The position numbers and the translations under genes were made by a program. The notes below the pieces were generated by a model, which made no database searches, was not told where the DNA came from, and saw only the letters and a list, made by a program, of their open reading frames with translations. Source: Clostridia bacterium (lineage in GTDB: Bacteria; Acidobacteriota; Terriglobia; Terriglobales; Acidobacteriaceae). Taken from it: 64,000 nt of DNA. Numbering within the stretch: the first letter of the stretch is position 1; each line of letters opens with the position of its first letter. This document shows positions 8,352 through 18,320 of the stretch, piece after piece. The DNA lies in assembly GCA_035561135.1 (NCBI GenBank), contig DATMYA010000008.1, positions 62,001 through 126,000 of the forward strand. Reading direction: 5' to 3'.

Positions 8352-9440
8352 TCACGTCCTCTTGGGGAGGAGTTCTGCGTTTCTGAATTCCTCAGGCGTA
8401 TTGACGTTCGCACATGCACGTTTGTGCTCTGGCGGGGGATCGATAATGAGAGTGCGCGGATGGTCGAGCAGGGCGGCAATGCGCGCGTTCTCGGGCTGTT
8501 CGATTACCCTGCGCTCCAGTGCTGCGAGTGCTTGCGGCTCATACAACGCCAGGATCGGGCATGGATGGCCATCCTCCTGTCGTGGAACCAAGGCCCAATT
8601 TCCCGGGCGTCGAAGCGAAATTAGCCATTCTATGTCCTCCATGCGCAGCCAAGGATGGTCACAGGCAGCGACGACCCACGCGGCTTCCGGTGCCCAGCGG
8701 TGTGCTGCGAGCAGCCCAGCGCAGGGTCCCTTGAACCCCGGAGCATCTGGCAGTCCGACCAGGTCATCCAGGGACGGCGGAACCGGCCCGGCTCCGAGCG
8801 TCAGAACGTCGCGCCTGCATCGGTCGGCTCCAAGCGCCGCGGCCACGATTTCTCCAAGTTGTCTGTCGCCGAACTTGAGCAACTGCTTCGCGGATCCCAT
8901 GCGTGAACTCTTGCCGCCGATTAATAGTCCACGATAGAGCGGCCGAGCGCTCCATGCTTTGGGCAGCCATGCATCCACGTACTCAAGGAAACACGCGAGC
9001 CGCTGACTCTCCCGCTTCAGAGTTGCAATAACGTTAACGATATTCTCTGCGACCGCGGTGTGCACGGAATCTTCCAGCCAGAACTTCGGTAGCTGCGTAT
9101 CCTTGTGCCCCTCCACAAGTACCAGATCATGGTCTCGCGCTAGATCCGCTAGCGTTGCGTCCAAGGTGAGTGAGGTCGTGAGTCCACGGCGCTGAAACTG
9201 CTGGTTCGCTCCACGTAGTGCAACAGTCGCGCCGGCTTGAAACAGGCGGTCGGAATCTTTCCCCGGCGTATCTACGATGACTCCGTGCGCATCGTGTTTC
9301 ACCACTGCTACAGAGAGTCCGCGGGCGACCAACTGGGGTATCGCCGCCTCCAGCAGAGTGGTCTTTCCGGATCCTGAGAAACCACATATTGCGAGCACCG
9401 GGGTGCCGTATCGTTGGAAAGGATCGCGACGGAAGCTCAC
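8352..9440 (-). CDS. mobBA: Fused molybdopterin-guanine dinucleotide synthesis protein MobB-MobA
   Basis: The 362-residue protein has two modules. Residues 1-165 are MobB: ICGFSGSGKTTLLEAA (P-loop), VAVVKHDAH and DLVLVEGHKD. The rest is MobA-like: RGLLIGGKSSRMGSAKQLL, the nucleotidyltransferase signature, followed by GPCAGLLAAHRWAPEAAWVVAACDHPWL. MobA attaches GMP to molybdopterin to make the bis-MGD cofactor; MobB is a GTP-binding helper. The usual LxGGxSxRMGxDK is altered here (IGGKSSRMGSAK), so transfer of CMP (MocA-like) is possible. The start is a GTG. This fits a molybdoenzyme-containing organism. Confidence 0.85.
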   Translation of the reverse strand: MSFRRDPFQRYGTPVLAICGFSGSGKTTLLEAAIPQLVARGLSVAVVKHDAHGVIVDTPGKDSDRLFQAGATVALRGANQQFQRRGLTTSLTLDATLADLARDHDLVLVEGHKDTQLPKFWLEDSVHTAVAENIVNVIATLKRESQRLACFLEYVDAWLPKAWSARPLYRGLLIGGKSSRMGSAKQLLKFGDRQLGEIVAAALGADRCRRDVLTLGAGPVPPSLDDLVGLPDAPGFKGPCAGLLAAHRWAPEAAWVVAACDHPWLRMEDIEWLISLRRPGNWALVPRQEDGHPCPILALYEPQALAALERRVIEQPENARIAALLDHPRTLIIDPPPEHKRACANVNTPEEFRNAELLPKRT

Positions 9441-9533
9441 TCCGATTCTCCTACCCAGGCGACCATAAGTTCATTCCTGTCTTCGGCATTTTCAGCAAGT
9501 AGTGTAGTAGATTGCACAACGTGTGTGGCAAAC

Positions 9534-10739
9534 TCACAGCGCAGCAACCCGCCGCTGCGCCAGCAGGTAGTACAGGGCAAGCATGATCAGCAGGAATCCG
9601 TTCACGCTCAGCACCACCGGCGCCGTAAACATGGGAACCAGCCATCCCGACAAGAGATTCCCCATTGGCATTCCGCCGCGAAAAGCAAAATTGTACAGGC
9701 TCATTACGCGCCCGCGCATTTCGTTCGTGGTGATCAACTGCACCAGCGAATTCACCATGGCGAAGACCGCCATCATGGAAGCGCCTACCAGAACCAGCAT
9801 GGCCCCGCTCACGGGCAGAGATTTTGAAAACGCGAAGCCGGAAATCCCCACACCCAGGCAGATGAGCGCGCCGAGGGCGACTCGCCCCTTGCTGCTTACA
9901 TTGCCCACGGCAGCGATTATGAGCGAGCCGCAGATTGAACCGAGTCCCATAAGCGCGAGCAGATTGCCATAGGTCTCGGGACCGCGATGAAAGATGTCCT
10001 TAACAAAAACGGGAATATAGGTGCGCATGGGCATGCTCAAGGCGGTCATGCAGAAGGCAAGCGCGATCAGCGCTTCCATTGAGCTCTGCTTGCGGGCAAA
10101 CGTAATTCCCTGCTTCAGACTACCGAAGATCGACTCCGTAGTCTTCAGCGGCAAGAAGCGAGCACTGATGATCGACAGAGACACGATAGGCGCCAGGAAA
10201 GAAATCGCGTTCAGGCCGAAGCACCACGTCTCGCCAAGCTTCGCCAAGGCTTGCCCGGCCAGCGCCGGACCGATCATGACCGCAATGTTGAACTGAATGG
10301 AATTCAGCGCGATGGCATTGGGCATGTCTTCCTTATCGACGAGAGTGGGAATCAGCGCCTGATAGGCTGGCCCTCCGAAGGCCTGCGCTAAGCCGGAAAC
10401 GAACGAAAGACAGAGGATATGCCAGACGTGTACCAGATCGGTTGCCACAAGAATGGTCAGCGCCGCTGCGCTGGCCATCTGCAGGTACTGGGAAGCGAGC
10501 AGGATTCGCCGCCGCTCGACACGATCGGCCACCACGCCTCCGATCAGAGAAAACAGGAAGATGGGAATGCCTGCGAGGAACTGGTCCAGCGCAAGCAAAA
10601 AAGCCGAGTGGCTGAGACGATAGATCAGCCAGCCCTGTGCCACCATTTGCATCCAGGTTCCGATGCTGGACGCACAGGCGCCAAACCACATCAGGCGGAA
10701 GTCGCGATACTTAAATGCTTTAAATACTCGGCCAATCAA
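9534..10739 (-). CDS. MFS transporter (enterobactin-exporter-like MFS_3)
   Basis: This 401-residue protein has a 12-helix pattern. It begins FKAFKYRDFRLMWFGACASSIGTWMQMVAQGWLIY, the typical opening of the MFS_3 family that contains EntS-like siderophore and small-molecule exporters. The motif-A loop GGVVADRVERRRIL is present. The substrate is unknown. The start is a TTG (10739); no better in-frame codon is upstream. The gene lies 93 bp downstream of MobB-MobA in the same direction and may be a separate unit. Confidence 0.8.
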   Translation of the reverse strand: MIGRVFKAFKYRDFRLMWFGACASSIGTWMQMVAQGWLIYRLSHSAFLLALDQFLAGIPIFLFSLIGGVVADRVERRRILLASQYLQMASAAALTILVATDLVHVWHILCLSFVSGLAQAFGGPAYQALIPTLVDKEDMPNAIALNSIQFNIAVMIGPALAGQALAKLGETWCFGLNAISFLAPIVSLSIISARFLPLKTTESIFGSLKQGITFARKQSSMEALIALAFCMTALSMPMRTYIPVFVKDIFHRGPETYGNLLALMGLGSICGSLIIAAVGNVSSKGRVALGALICLGVGISGFAFSKSLPVSGAMLVLVGASMMAVFAMVNSLVQLITTNEMRGRVMSLYNFAFRGGMPMGNLLSGWLVPMFTAPVVLSVNGFLLIMLALYYLLAQRRVAAL

Positions 10740-11080
10740 ATGAACACTTCCCCAGGGCTACACAGCAGCCCAACATACGGCTGCACCGGACAGCGGCCGT
10801 GGGGTAAGCCGCCAGACTGAATTCGCATCGTGTGGACGATCCATGAGGCGCAGCGCATTAAGTTTTCGTTGCGTCAAATGAATCTAGCAGCTCTCAGATA
10901 TCTAGCATAGACACACTCGTGTGCGTGATTACCGACGCCGCGATTCGTCGCCCCTGTCTCCATCCCTTCCGTAGAAGATACCGGCCAAAGCCGCTATCAG
11001 CACATAGCGTCAGTTAGCCCAAAACGCCGGGTCTAATGGCACCAGGATATCGGCGCGATTACTCGTGTCACATTTCCCTC
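10740..11080. other. Intergenic stretch without a recognisable gene
   Basis: These 341 bases lie between the giant NHL/MBG gene's 3' end and the MFS gene's start, both on the minus strand. They probably contain the MFS promoter. I see no coding pattern, strong hairpin or repeat. Confidence 0.5.
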
Positions 11081-14000
11081 CTACTTGATCGTCAGGTTGA
11101 GGGTTGCAAAGTGCTGCAGGGCACCGCTCGTGCCGCTCAATTGCAGGTTGTAGGTCCGCGGCGCCGGGTTTCGGAAACCAAATCCTCCACCGCAGGCCGA
11201 CGTGCTCACGATTCCAACCGCGAGCAGCATGCAAACCATGAAGGCAGCACGATTCGTACGCCCCGCGCCTAACCGGCGGAGGTGCACCATGCCGAGCATT
11301 GGCAGCAGACCCAGTGCCAGCACCGGCAAACCAGCACCCCGAGCGCTCAGGCCGGCAACAACTCTGGGAGTCTGCACCTGGACCGTTATAGTCTGCGAAG
11401 CAGTGCCGGCAGCTACGCTGCCAGGCGTAATAGTGTAGGTCGCACCCGCTGGCACGCCGCTCAGGTTCAGAGTAACGGCAGCAGGAAAGGTTGATCCGTT
11501 CGTTGGAGTGACTTGGAGTTGATAAGTCGCAATACCTCCCGGCAGCACGGTGGTGAAGAGACTCGTTCCCTCGCCTCCGGCGGTGGTCAGTTTGAAGTCC
11601 TGCACGGTTTGATTGACCCGGGTGGAGATAAATCCGTTGAAGTTGGAGTCGCCGCTGTAGTCAGCCGTCAGATTGTGTGTGCCTGCGGAAAGCGTGACAG
11701 TCAGCGTGGCCGTGCCGGTGCTATCCAGTGTGCCGCTGCCCAGTGCCGTGGTGCCATCCAAGAAATTTACGCTTCCGGTTGGTATTCCATTTGCGGAGGT
11801 CACCTTAGCCGTAAGAGTCAGACCACTCATAAGCATAACCGTGGGTGCGCTGGTCTGCAGTGTAGCCACGGTTCCCGCCTTCGTGATGGTGAACTCCGCC
11901 GTACCGTAGGCGACGTCGTAGTTGCTCAGCACTGCTGCCGGGCTGAAAGTCGAACTGATGATATAGGGCGAACCTGCCACCGTCTCGCCCGGTGTGCGCG
12001 CGTAGGTAGCAGCTACGTTATCTGAAGCGAGAAAACCGGACAACGTTCCGGTCAAAATGGGGTCAGCCGTACCGTAAGTCTTCGAGACAGCATTTGGCGT
12101 CACCCAGACCATTGCTTTTTCAATGGTAAACGCCGCCACATTGTAGGTGATGTTGTAGTTGCCGAGCACACCGGAAGGACTGAGCGTGGCGCTGATCGTG
12201 TATGGGCCGCCCGTGACTGTTTCGCCTGCGGCGCGCGTGTACGTGGCGGCTACATTGTCACTCGCCACAAAACCCGTTAGTGTTCCAGTCAAGGTGGGTT
12301 CGCTAGTGCCGTAGGGCTTCGAAACAGCATTGGGCGTCACCGAGGCTGGGGCCTTGTTGATGGTGAACGCCGCCGTTTTGTAGGTGATAGTGTAGTTGCC
12401 AAGCACTTCTGTCGGGCTCAGCGCGCCACTGATAGTGTACGGACCACCTGCGACTGTCTCGCCCGCGATGCGGCTGTAACTGGCAGTTATGTTGTCTGAA
12501 GCCTGGAAGCCAGACAGTGTGCCGCTCAACGCCGGATCAGCCGTTCCGTACGCCTTGGCACTCGCTGTCGGAGTCATCGAGGCAGCGGCCTTGTTGATCG
12601 TGAAGATTGCCGTATTGTAAGTGATGTTGTAATTGCCCAACGCTCCGGCCGGACTCAGCGTGGCGCTGATCGAGTACGGACCGTCCGTAACCGTCTCGCC
12701 CGATGTCCGGCTATAGCTGGCGGTTACATTGTCTGAAGAAAGAAAACCCGTCAGTGTCCCAATGAAGGCCGGATCGGCGTTGCCGTAGGTCTTGCTGGAA
12801 GCTGTCGGCGTCACCGTAGCAGAGGCCTTGTTGATCGTGAAGATCGCCGTGTTGTAAATGATGTTGTAATTGCCTAACGCTCCGGCCGGACTCAGCGTCG
12901 CGCTGATCGAGTACGGACCGTCCGTAACCGTCTCGCCCGGTGTCCGGCTATAGCCGGCGGTTACATTGTCCGAAGAAAGAAAACCCGTCAATGTTCCTAT
13001 GAAGGCCGGATCGGCTGTACCGTAGGTCTTGCTGGAAGCTGTCGGCGTCACCGTAGCAGAGGCCTTGTTGATCGTGAAGATCGCCGTGTTGTAAGTGATG
13101 TTGTAATTGCCCAACGCTCCGGCCGGACTCAGCGTCGCGCTGATCGAGTACGGACCGTCCGTAACCGTCTCGCCCGGTGTCCGGCTATAGCCGGCGGTTA
13201 CATTGTCTGAAAAGAGAAAGCCGGAGAGCATACCGCTCAATACCGGATCGGCCGTGCCATACGTCTTGCTGGCTGGCATGGGCGTCACCGAGGCCGTTGC
13301 CTTGTCCACTATCACGGTCACGGATGCCGTAGCTGTCGCGTAATTGGTAGTGTCGTTCGGGATGAATGTGACGTTCAGTGTGTGGCTACCCGCATTCAGC
13401 ATCGTGCCCGACGCCGGGCTGTACGACCACGTGCCTTCGACCGTAGTGGTTGCGTTGAGATGAGTTCCGCTCAACCCCGCGCCGTAAATAATATTGGCCG
13501 GTGCCTTCCACGTGATGAGCGGAGTTGCAGGGACAATCGTTTCTATCATCGTCGCGCTGCTGCCGATGTAGCCAGCATCGCCCGAATAAATAGCCTTGAT
13601 TGTATGCGTTCCGACTATCAGCGACGATATGGTTAATGTCCCCTGGCCCCCGCTCAGTGCCTGCTGCCCAATCTGCGTGCTGCCATCGTAGAAGGTCACC
13701 GTTCCGGTTGCAGCGACGGGCGCAACCACGGCAGTAAAAGTCACGCTGCCGCCATAAAACTGTGGATTCGAGTCGGCGCTAACGCTAGCGGAAGTGGCCG
13801 TGGGCGTCGCCGAGCCGGTCAGTGCGATGGTTTGCTTCGCGCTGTTTTGGTTTAGCGCGTTGTCGGTCAGCACCACGGTGCCGCTGTTGCTTCCCGCCAG
13901 GGTCGGTGCGAACTCGATACCAAGGGTGCAACTCGCGCCCACTATCAATGAGTGGCCGTTGCTGGCACAGGTCGTGTTCGGCCCCTGCAACGTGAAATTG

Positions 14001-16177
14001 GGGGCCGTCGAGATCCGAGTGATGCTTAAGGGTGCGTTGCCAATGTTACTTACTGCAACATCCTGCGCCGAACTGACCGCTCCAACGCTCAGGGAGGAAA
14101 AACTGAGCGAAGGCGGGTCAGCCACGTTCACTTTCACTATCCGGGTACTAAGTCCATCAGCGATATAGAGGTTGCCGTGCCCATCCACAGCCACACCCCG
14201 GGGACCCGACAGGCCGCTGGCCACCGTGCTCTGAGTGCCGCCGGTCGAAGGCACCTTCACTACTCGCTTGTTGCCGGTATCGGCGATGTAGACGTTGCCG
14301 CTCCCATCGACGGCCACGCCCCACGGCGCTGACAGTCCGCTGCCCACCGTACGCTGGGCGGCGTACATGCTGCCCGTCCACGGCACCATCACGACTCGGT
14401 TGAGATCGGTATCGGCGACATAGACGTTGCCGCTTACGTCCACCGCCACGCCACTGGGAGTCGACCACCCGCTGCCGACCGTGCTTGGAGTGCCATAGTC
14501 GCTGCCGGTCCACGGTAGCCTTACTACCTCGCTTCCTGTGGCGACGTACAGGCTCCCACTCCCGTCGACCGCCACCGCTCTGGCGGAGAGGACCGGGGCG
14601 AAGATACTGGAGGAGCCGACCGAAGTTTCTTCACCATAGCCGGTTCCCGTCCACGGCACCTTTAGAAGCCAGGGCGAAGAGAAATCGGCAATGTAGAGGT
14701 TGCCGCTTCCATCCACTGCGACGCCGGTGGGGGTGAATAGGGTGGTACCGATCGTGCTCTGGCTGCCGTAACCGCTGCCTGTCCACGGGACCTTTACCAC
14801 TTGATCGTCGCTGGTATCGGCGGCGTAGACATTCCCATTACCGTCCACCGCAACCCCGGAAGCGGCCCTTAGAAAACCGCCGACCGTGCTCCGAGTGCCG
14901 GGAGCAAACACCACCTGCGGCGCCAAGCCAACCCCGCGAAGATTGGCTGTGGCAATCACATCCCCACTGGTACCCTTGAGCACCACTGCGCCCATGCGCT
15001 GCCCCGCGGACTGGGGCGTGAAAGTAGCGCTCACGGTGCAAGTGTCGCCGGCACTATAGACATGATTGGCGGCGCACGTTCCGCCTCCGGCATCGCCGAA
15101 ATCTAACCCAATTGCTCCCTGAGTCAGCACCTGGTAGGGGGTCGTGTTGTTCAGACTTGCCGTGGTATGAAAGGTGAAGGGGACCGAAACGGCTGTGCTC
15201 GTTGTTCCCACCCTCACGGTGGCAAAATCCACTGCGGATAGGGATAGCTTGAGTACCTGGTCGTTGCCGTATTCGACGATGTAGAAATTGCCAAGGCCGT
15301 CAACCGTGATGCCATGAGGCGAACTCAAACCGCCAACAAGTGTGCTCCGGGGACCGTAACCGTCGCCGTCCCAAGGAAATTTCAGCACGCGGTCGGTATC
15401 AGTGTTGTAAAGGTCCGTGATGTAGACGTTGCCGCTCGCGTCCACTGCGACACCACCGGGGTAATAAGTGACGGAGAAATACCCTATCCCGCCGGTCCTA
15501 AATACCCGGGAGTCGCCGGGGCTGACGCCGTGGTCGGCGATGTACAGATTGCCACTTCCATCCACGGCCAGAGCGTTGGGATCCATTAAGCCGTTGAGCA
15601 CGGTGCTCTGCGTGCCATAGTCGCTACCGGTCCAGGGCACCTTCACCACGCGCTTGTTACCGGAATCGGCTATGAATACGTTGCCGTTCCCGTCCACCGC
15701 CACGGCTGCGGGATAAGACAGGCCGCTGCCCACGGTACGCTGGGGGCCGTAGCCGCTGCCCGTCCATGGCACCTTCAATACTCGGTTGTTGCGGGTATCG
15801 GTGATGAATACGTTGCCGCTCCCGTCCACCGCCACGGCTGCGGGATAAGACAAGCCGCTACCCACCGTGATGCAGGCGGCAGGGCTTGCACAGGAGAGAT
15901 CGTCAGCCGGGACCTTCACTACCTTGTTGTCCCTGGGGTACGTTATGTAGACGTTGCCGCTCCTGTCCACCGCCACGCCGTTGGGGCCATGCAACCACCC
16001 GCCGCCAACTCGGCCGCTGGCAATCGTGGTCCGTACTCCGCTGAAAACCGCCGTCTGTCCAAATAGAGGGCCTGTGATGAGCGTGACAAGCGAGACAAGG
16101 ACAAGAGGTACGAGGAAAGTCTTTACAAATTTCGCCTGGAATGCAGACAAACTATGACCGTATAAGTCCCGATGCAC
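11081..16177 (-). CDS. Giant secreted NHL-repeat / Ig-like / MBG-repeat protein
   Basis: About 1,698 residues. A signal peptide-like segment (KTFLVPLVLVSLVTLITG) is followed by many NHL-type beta-propeller repeats of the form GVAVDGSGNVYIADTGNxRVVKV. Two ASH-like domains (FAPTLAGSNSGTVVLTDN and a similar one) interrupt or follow them. Next come Ig-like domains (GTVTFYDGSTQIG), six MBG repeats (residues 959-1432), another Ig-like domain, and a C-terminus with hydrophobic stretches (LPVLALGLLPMLGMVHL; AAFMVCMLLAVGIV). The family is common in Acidobacteria and presumed to act at the cell surface in adhesion or binding; no enzyme motif is seen. I chose GTG 16177 because GGAG lies six bases upstream and the signal peptide then starts cleanly; the frame is open to 16225. 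Confidence 0.8.
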   Translation of the reverse strand: MHRDLYGHSLSAFQAKFVKTFLVPLVLVSLVTLITGPLFGQTAVFSGVRTTIASGRVGGGWLHGPNGVAVDRSGNVYITYPRDNKVVKVPADDLSCASPAACITVGSGLSYPAAVAVDGSGNVFITDTRNNRVLKVPWTGSGYGPQRTVGSGLSYPAAVAVDGNGNVFIADSGNKRVVKVPWTGSDYGTQSTVLNGLMDPNALAVDGSGNLYIADHGVSPGDSRVFRTGGIGYFSVTYYPGGVAVDASGNVYITDLYNTDTDRVLKFPWDGDGYGPRSTLVGGLSSPHGITVDGLGNFYIVEYGNDQVLKLSLSAVDFATVRVGTTSTAVSVPFTFHTTASLNNTTPYQVLTQGAIGLDFGDAGGGTCAANHVYSAGDTCTVSATFTPQSAGQRMGAVVLKGTSGDVIATANLRGVGLAPQVVFAPGTRSTVGGFLRAASGVAVDGNGNVYAADTSDDQVVKVPWTGSGYGSQSTIGTTLFTPTGVAVDGSGNLYIADFSSPWLLKVPWTGTGYGEETSVGSSSIFAPVLSARAVAVDGSGSLYVATGSEVVRLPWTGSDYGTPSTVGSGWSTPSGVAVDVSGNVYVADTDLNRVVMVPWTGSMYAAQRTVGSGLSAPWGVAVDGSGNVYIADTGNKRVVKVPSTGGTQSTVASGLSGPRGVAVDGHGNLYIADGLSTRIVKVNVADPPSLSFSSLSVGAVSSAQDVAVSNIGNAPLSITRISTAPNFTLQGPNTTCASNGHSLIVGASCTLGIEFAPTLAGSNSGTVVLTDNALNQNSAKQTIALTGSATPTATSASVSADSNPQFYGGSVTFTAVVAPVAATGTVTFYDGSTQIGQQALSGGQGTLTISSLIVGTHTIKAIYSGDAGYIGSSATMIETIVPATPLITWKAPANIIYGAGLSGTHLNATTTVEGTWSYSPASGTMLNAGSHTLNVTFIPNDTTNYATATASVTVIVDKATASVTPMPASKTYGTADPVLSGMLSGFLFSDNVTAGYSRTPGETVTDGPYSISATLSPAGALGNYNITYNTAIFTINKASATVTPTASSKTYGTADPAFIGTLTGFLSSDNVTAGYSRTPGETVTDGPYSISATLSPAGALGNYNIIYNTAIFTINKASATVTPTASSKTYGNADPAFIGTLTGFLSSDNVTASYSRTSGETVTDGPYSISATLSPAGALGNYNITYNTAIFTINKAAASMTPTASAKAYGTADPALSGTLSGFQASDNITASYSRIAGETVAGGPYTISGALSPTEVLGNYTITYKTAAFTINKAPASVTPNAVSKPYGTSEPTLTGTLTGFVASDNVAATYTRAAGETVTGGPYTISATLSPSGVLGNYNITYNVAAFTIEKAMVWVTPNAVSKTYGTADPILTGTLSGFLASDNVAATYARTPGETVAGSPYIISSTFSPAAVLSNYDVAYGTAEFTITKAGTVATLQTSAPTVMLMSGLTLTAKVTSANGIPTGSVNFLDGTTALGSGTLDSTGTATLTVTLSAGTHNLTADYSGDSNFNGFISTRVNQTVQDFKLTTAGGEGTSLFTTVLPGGIATYQLQVTPTNGSTFPAAVTLNLSGVPAGATYTITPGSVAAGTASQTITVQVQTPRVVAGLSARGAGLPVLALGLLPMLGMVHLRRLGAGRTNRAAFMVCMLLAVGIVSTSACGGGFGFRNPAPRTYNLQLSGTSGALQHFATLNLTIK
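11882..13303 (-). repeat. Six tandem 237-bp units encoding 79-residue MBG repeats
   Basis: Each unit encodes K-A-x-x-x-V-T-P, then K-x-Y-G-T-A-D-P, G-T-L-x-G-F, S-D-N-V, G-E-T-V, G-P-Y-x-I-S and a final A-x-F-T-I. The three units nearest the N-terminus (about 12593-13303) are almost identical, while the other three have diverged. This points to recent duplication or gene conversion within the array. Confidence 0.85.
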
Positions 16178-17278
16178 GACATTCTCCTGCACTCGCAGCA
16201 AAGCGAGCTTGAAAACGAACAGCATGGCCCTGCATTAATGCTTCGTGTTGTACGCGAATTATGTGGATCGCCGCAGTACAGCTATCTCAGACGGAAAACT
16301 CGTCTTCTTCATACAGCCGTGTACTTGCGAGGCTGGCAAAAGCAGGTGCCGTAGTGCCTCGGGGGCAGGACGACGGAAGAGGAAGAGAGGCTAGCCCTGT
16401 TTCGCTCTAGGAGCGGCTTTCGAACCGAACCGCGCAGTTCATAAGGAAAGCACGACAATCCTAGATTTCAGAGTTGCTGATGTCAATGTCGCTGAGAAAA
16501 GCTGCGAAAGGAAACCTTCGTAACATTTTTATGTTCTACAAACTTTGCGAGACCACGACCGCACGGCGCAAGCCGGGTTCAAGTACTTCCTGGTTAGTCG
16601 GCGAATCAAGATGTCTCGGGGTCAAGATAGATGCTGGAAGCAAGAGGCGCCAATTCAAGATGAATAGGTCTGCATAAAGTTAAACTCAGGCGCAAGTAGT
16701 GCTTCCGGTCAGGAACTCAGTAGAGATGGATTCAGTTGAGATGGATAAGGAGGGTCTGCGCAATGACAACCCGGTGGCTTGTGGTACCGAGGTTATTACT
16801 GCCCTAGCGGAGTGGACCTGTCCTCGGAATACGTCCGGGAGTGTTCATGCAAAGGAAACTCTGTTTGCGCGACAATTCGCATGGTTTTGAATACTTCAGC
16901 CGTCGATCCCTGCTCAACGAGCACGTCACCGAGCAGCGCGCCCAACAAGCAGACGTCTCGCTGGAGCGGGATGTCCTTCCACGCATCGCCGCTGTCAGCG
17001 GTGAACTCCAGTAGGCGCTCCTGCTGACGATCGGCAGCCCACAAGGGTTTGGTTCGCATAGCGAATTGGATGCCGCACTGTGCTTCTGGTTTTGGAGAGA
17101 GACAACAGAGTGCCGCATTTCGCGGCAACCCGACCGCCAAGGGACGTCGACGCGATAGGCAGGTTGTAGCCCGAGTTGAAGATCTTCAGGAAGCGAGTTA
17201 ACTTTGGGGACTACCCCGGTGTCCCGCTTCTCAAGTTGTTCGCCTCCAAATCGGCAATTACGCGAGTCAGCGGAGCGG
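16178..17278. other. Gene-poor stretch of 1.1 kb
   Basis: No intact gene is recognisable between the KdgF-like cupin and the giant surface protein. The only clear signal is the phosphoenolpyruvate carboxylase-like remnant listed separately. The open frames in this stretch are short and without family resemblance. Confidence 0.5.
16841..16981 (-). pseudogene. Remnant resembling the N-terminus of phosphoenolpyruvate carboxylase
   Basis: One frame reads KDIPLQRDVCLLGALLGDVL and then VEQGSTAEVFKTMRIVAQTE. This resembles the start of bacterial phosphoenolpyruvate carboxylase (L-R-R-D-V-x-x-L-G-x-L-L-G-x-V-L-x-E-Q-G). Nothing of the remaining 850 or so residues is present on either side, so at most it is a fragment left by deletion or rearrangement. 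The match is from memory of the family; chance similarity is not excluded. Confidence 0.45.
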
Positions 17279-17632
17279 CTACACCAGAAAATCTTCTCGT
17301 CTCGGTGAGAAGATATCGAGCACAATGGAGGTTTCGATGGCCACCAAACGGTGCTCAACTCCGCCATCTATGATGGCGCTGTCTCGAGTGGCGAGTTCAT
17401 GGTCAGCGTTTCCTACTCTTAGCGACACCCGACCGTCCACCACGTAAATAATCTGATTGTGCGGATGGGAGTGCCACGAGCCCTCGAATCCTGCTTGCAC
17501 CGTGTTCTCCACCAGCATTAGGCTTGTATTATGTGCACCGATGCGTCGCGCCAGGCCAGGCTCGGGCACCTGTACTCCGGTCTTCTCCCCGAGCGCGACG
17601 CTAAAACCAAACTGACTTTCGCGAGAATGCAT
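17279..17632 (-). CDS. kdgF: KdgF-like cupin (unsaturated uronate linearisation)
   Basis: This 117-residue single-domain cupin has metal-binding motif 1 as GSWHSHPHNQIIYVVDG and a motif 2 near GGVEHRLVAIE. KdgF proteins of this size open the ring of 4,5-unsaturated monouronates from pectin or alginate lyases to give the linear keto form. The assignment rests mainly on its place as the last gene of a lyase / KDG kinase / KDPG aldolase operon. The start ATG overlaps the aldolase stop by one base (TGATG), which suggests translational coupling. Confidence 0.75.
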   Translation of the reverse strand: MHSRESQFGFSVALGEKTGVQVPEPGLARRIGAHNTSLMLVENTVQAGFEGSWHSHPHNQIIYVVDGRVSLRVGNADHELATRDSAIIDGGVEHRLVAIETSIVLDIFSPRREDFLV

Positions 17633-18309
17633 CACGCGGTCACCCCGGCCACCTGCGCTGAGATCGCGCGCCGTGTCCGCACGATCTGGACAAACTGCTT
17701 AGCCAAATCCGTGATGACTGAGAATTTACGCGCACGGAGTGCCTCTGCGTTGATTAGTTCGCCGCCGACGCCGAGGGCCTCGGCTCCAGCATTAAGGAAT
17801 TCTCCGGCGGTCTGAAGGTTGATGCCGCCGGTTGGCACCATCGGTATCTGCGGAAGCGGTCCCTTGAGCGCCTTGATGTACTTCGGGCCGCCTACGTTTC
17901 CACAAGGGAAGATCTTCACCACATCCGAACCCGCCTTCCATGCGGTGATCACTTCCGTCGGGGTGAGCGCTCCGGCCATCATCAGCACGCCTTTCGTTTT
18001 GGCGGCTTCTATGGTCGAGATGTCGAGTCCGGGACTTACTAGAAACTGGGCACCGGCGGCAATGCATTCTCGTGCTGCATCTGGGTCAAGCACGGTACCA
18101 GCGCCGATGAGAACCTGGTCTTTGAATTCGCTGCCCAGGCGTGCGATCACCTGTACTGCACCAGGCACCGTCATGGTGATTTCAACAATCGGGATACCGC
18201 CAGCGGCTACAGCTTCGCATGCAGCTCGCGCCTCGTCGGCGGATCTCGCCCTTACCACGGGGACAATTCCGATCTCGCGAATCCTATTCAGCACTTCGGC
18301 CTTAGTCAT
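17632..18309 (-). CDS. eda: 2-dehydro-3-deoxyphosphogluconate (KDPG) aldolase
   Basis: The 225-residue class I aldolase shows IGIVPVVRARSADEA, VEITMTVPGAV (Glu of the active site), LIGAGTVLD, AGAQFLVSPGLD and VVKIFPCGNVGGPKYIKALKGP; the Lys in VKIFP is the expected Schiff-base residue. VPTGGINLQ binds the phosphate. It splits KDPG into pyruvate and glyceraldehyde-3-phosphate. The operon makes this the last step of uronate breakdown. The frame is open upstream into the kinase gene, but the ATG at 18309 begins MTKAEVLNRIREIG, the family's usual start. The gap to the kinase stop is 11 bp. Confidence 0.92.
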   Translation of the reverse strand: MTKAEVLNRIREIGIVPVVRARSADEARAACEAVAAGGIPIVEITMTVPGAVQVIARLGSEFKDQVLIGAGTVLDPDAARECIAAGAQFLVSPGLDISTIEAAKTKGVLMMAGALTPTEVITAWKAGSDVVKIFPCGNVGGPKYIKALKGPLPQIPMVPTGGINLQTAGEFLNAGAEALGVGGELINAEALRARKFSVITDLAKQFVQIVRTRRAISAQVAGVTA

Positions 18310-18320
18310 ATGTTCGCCTG

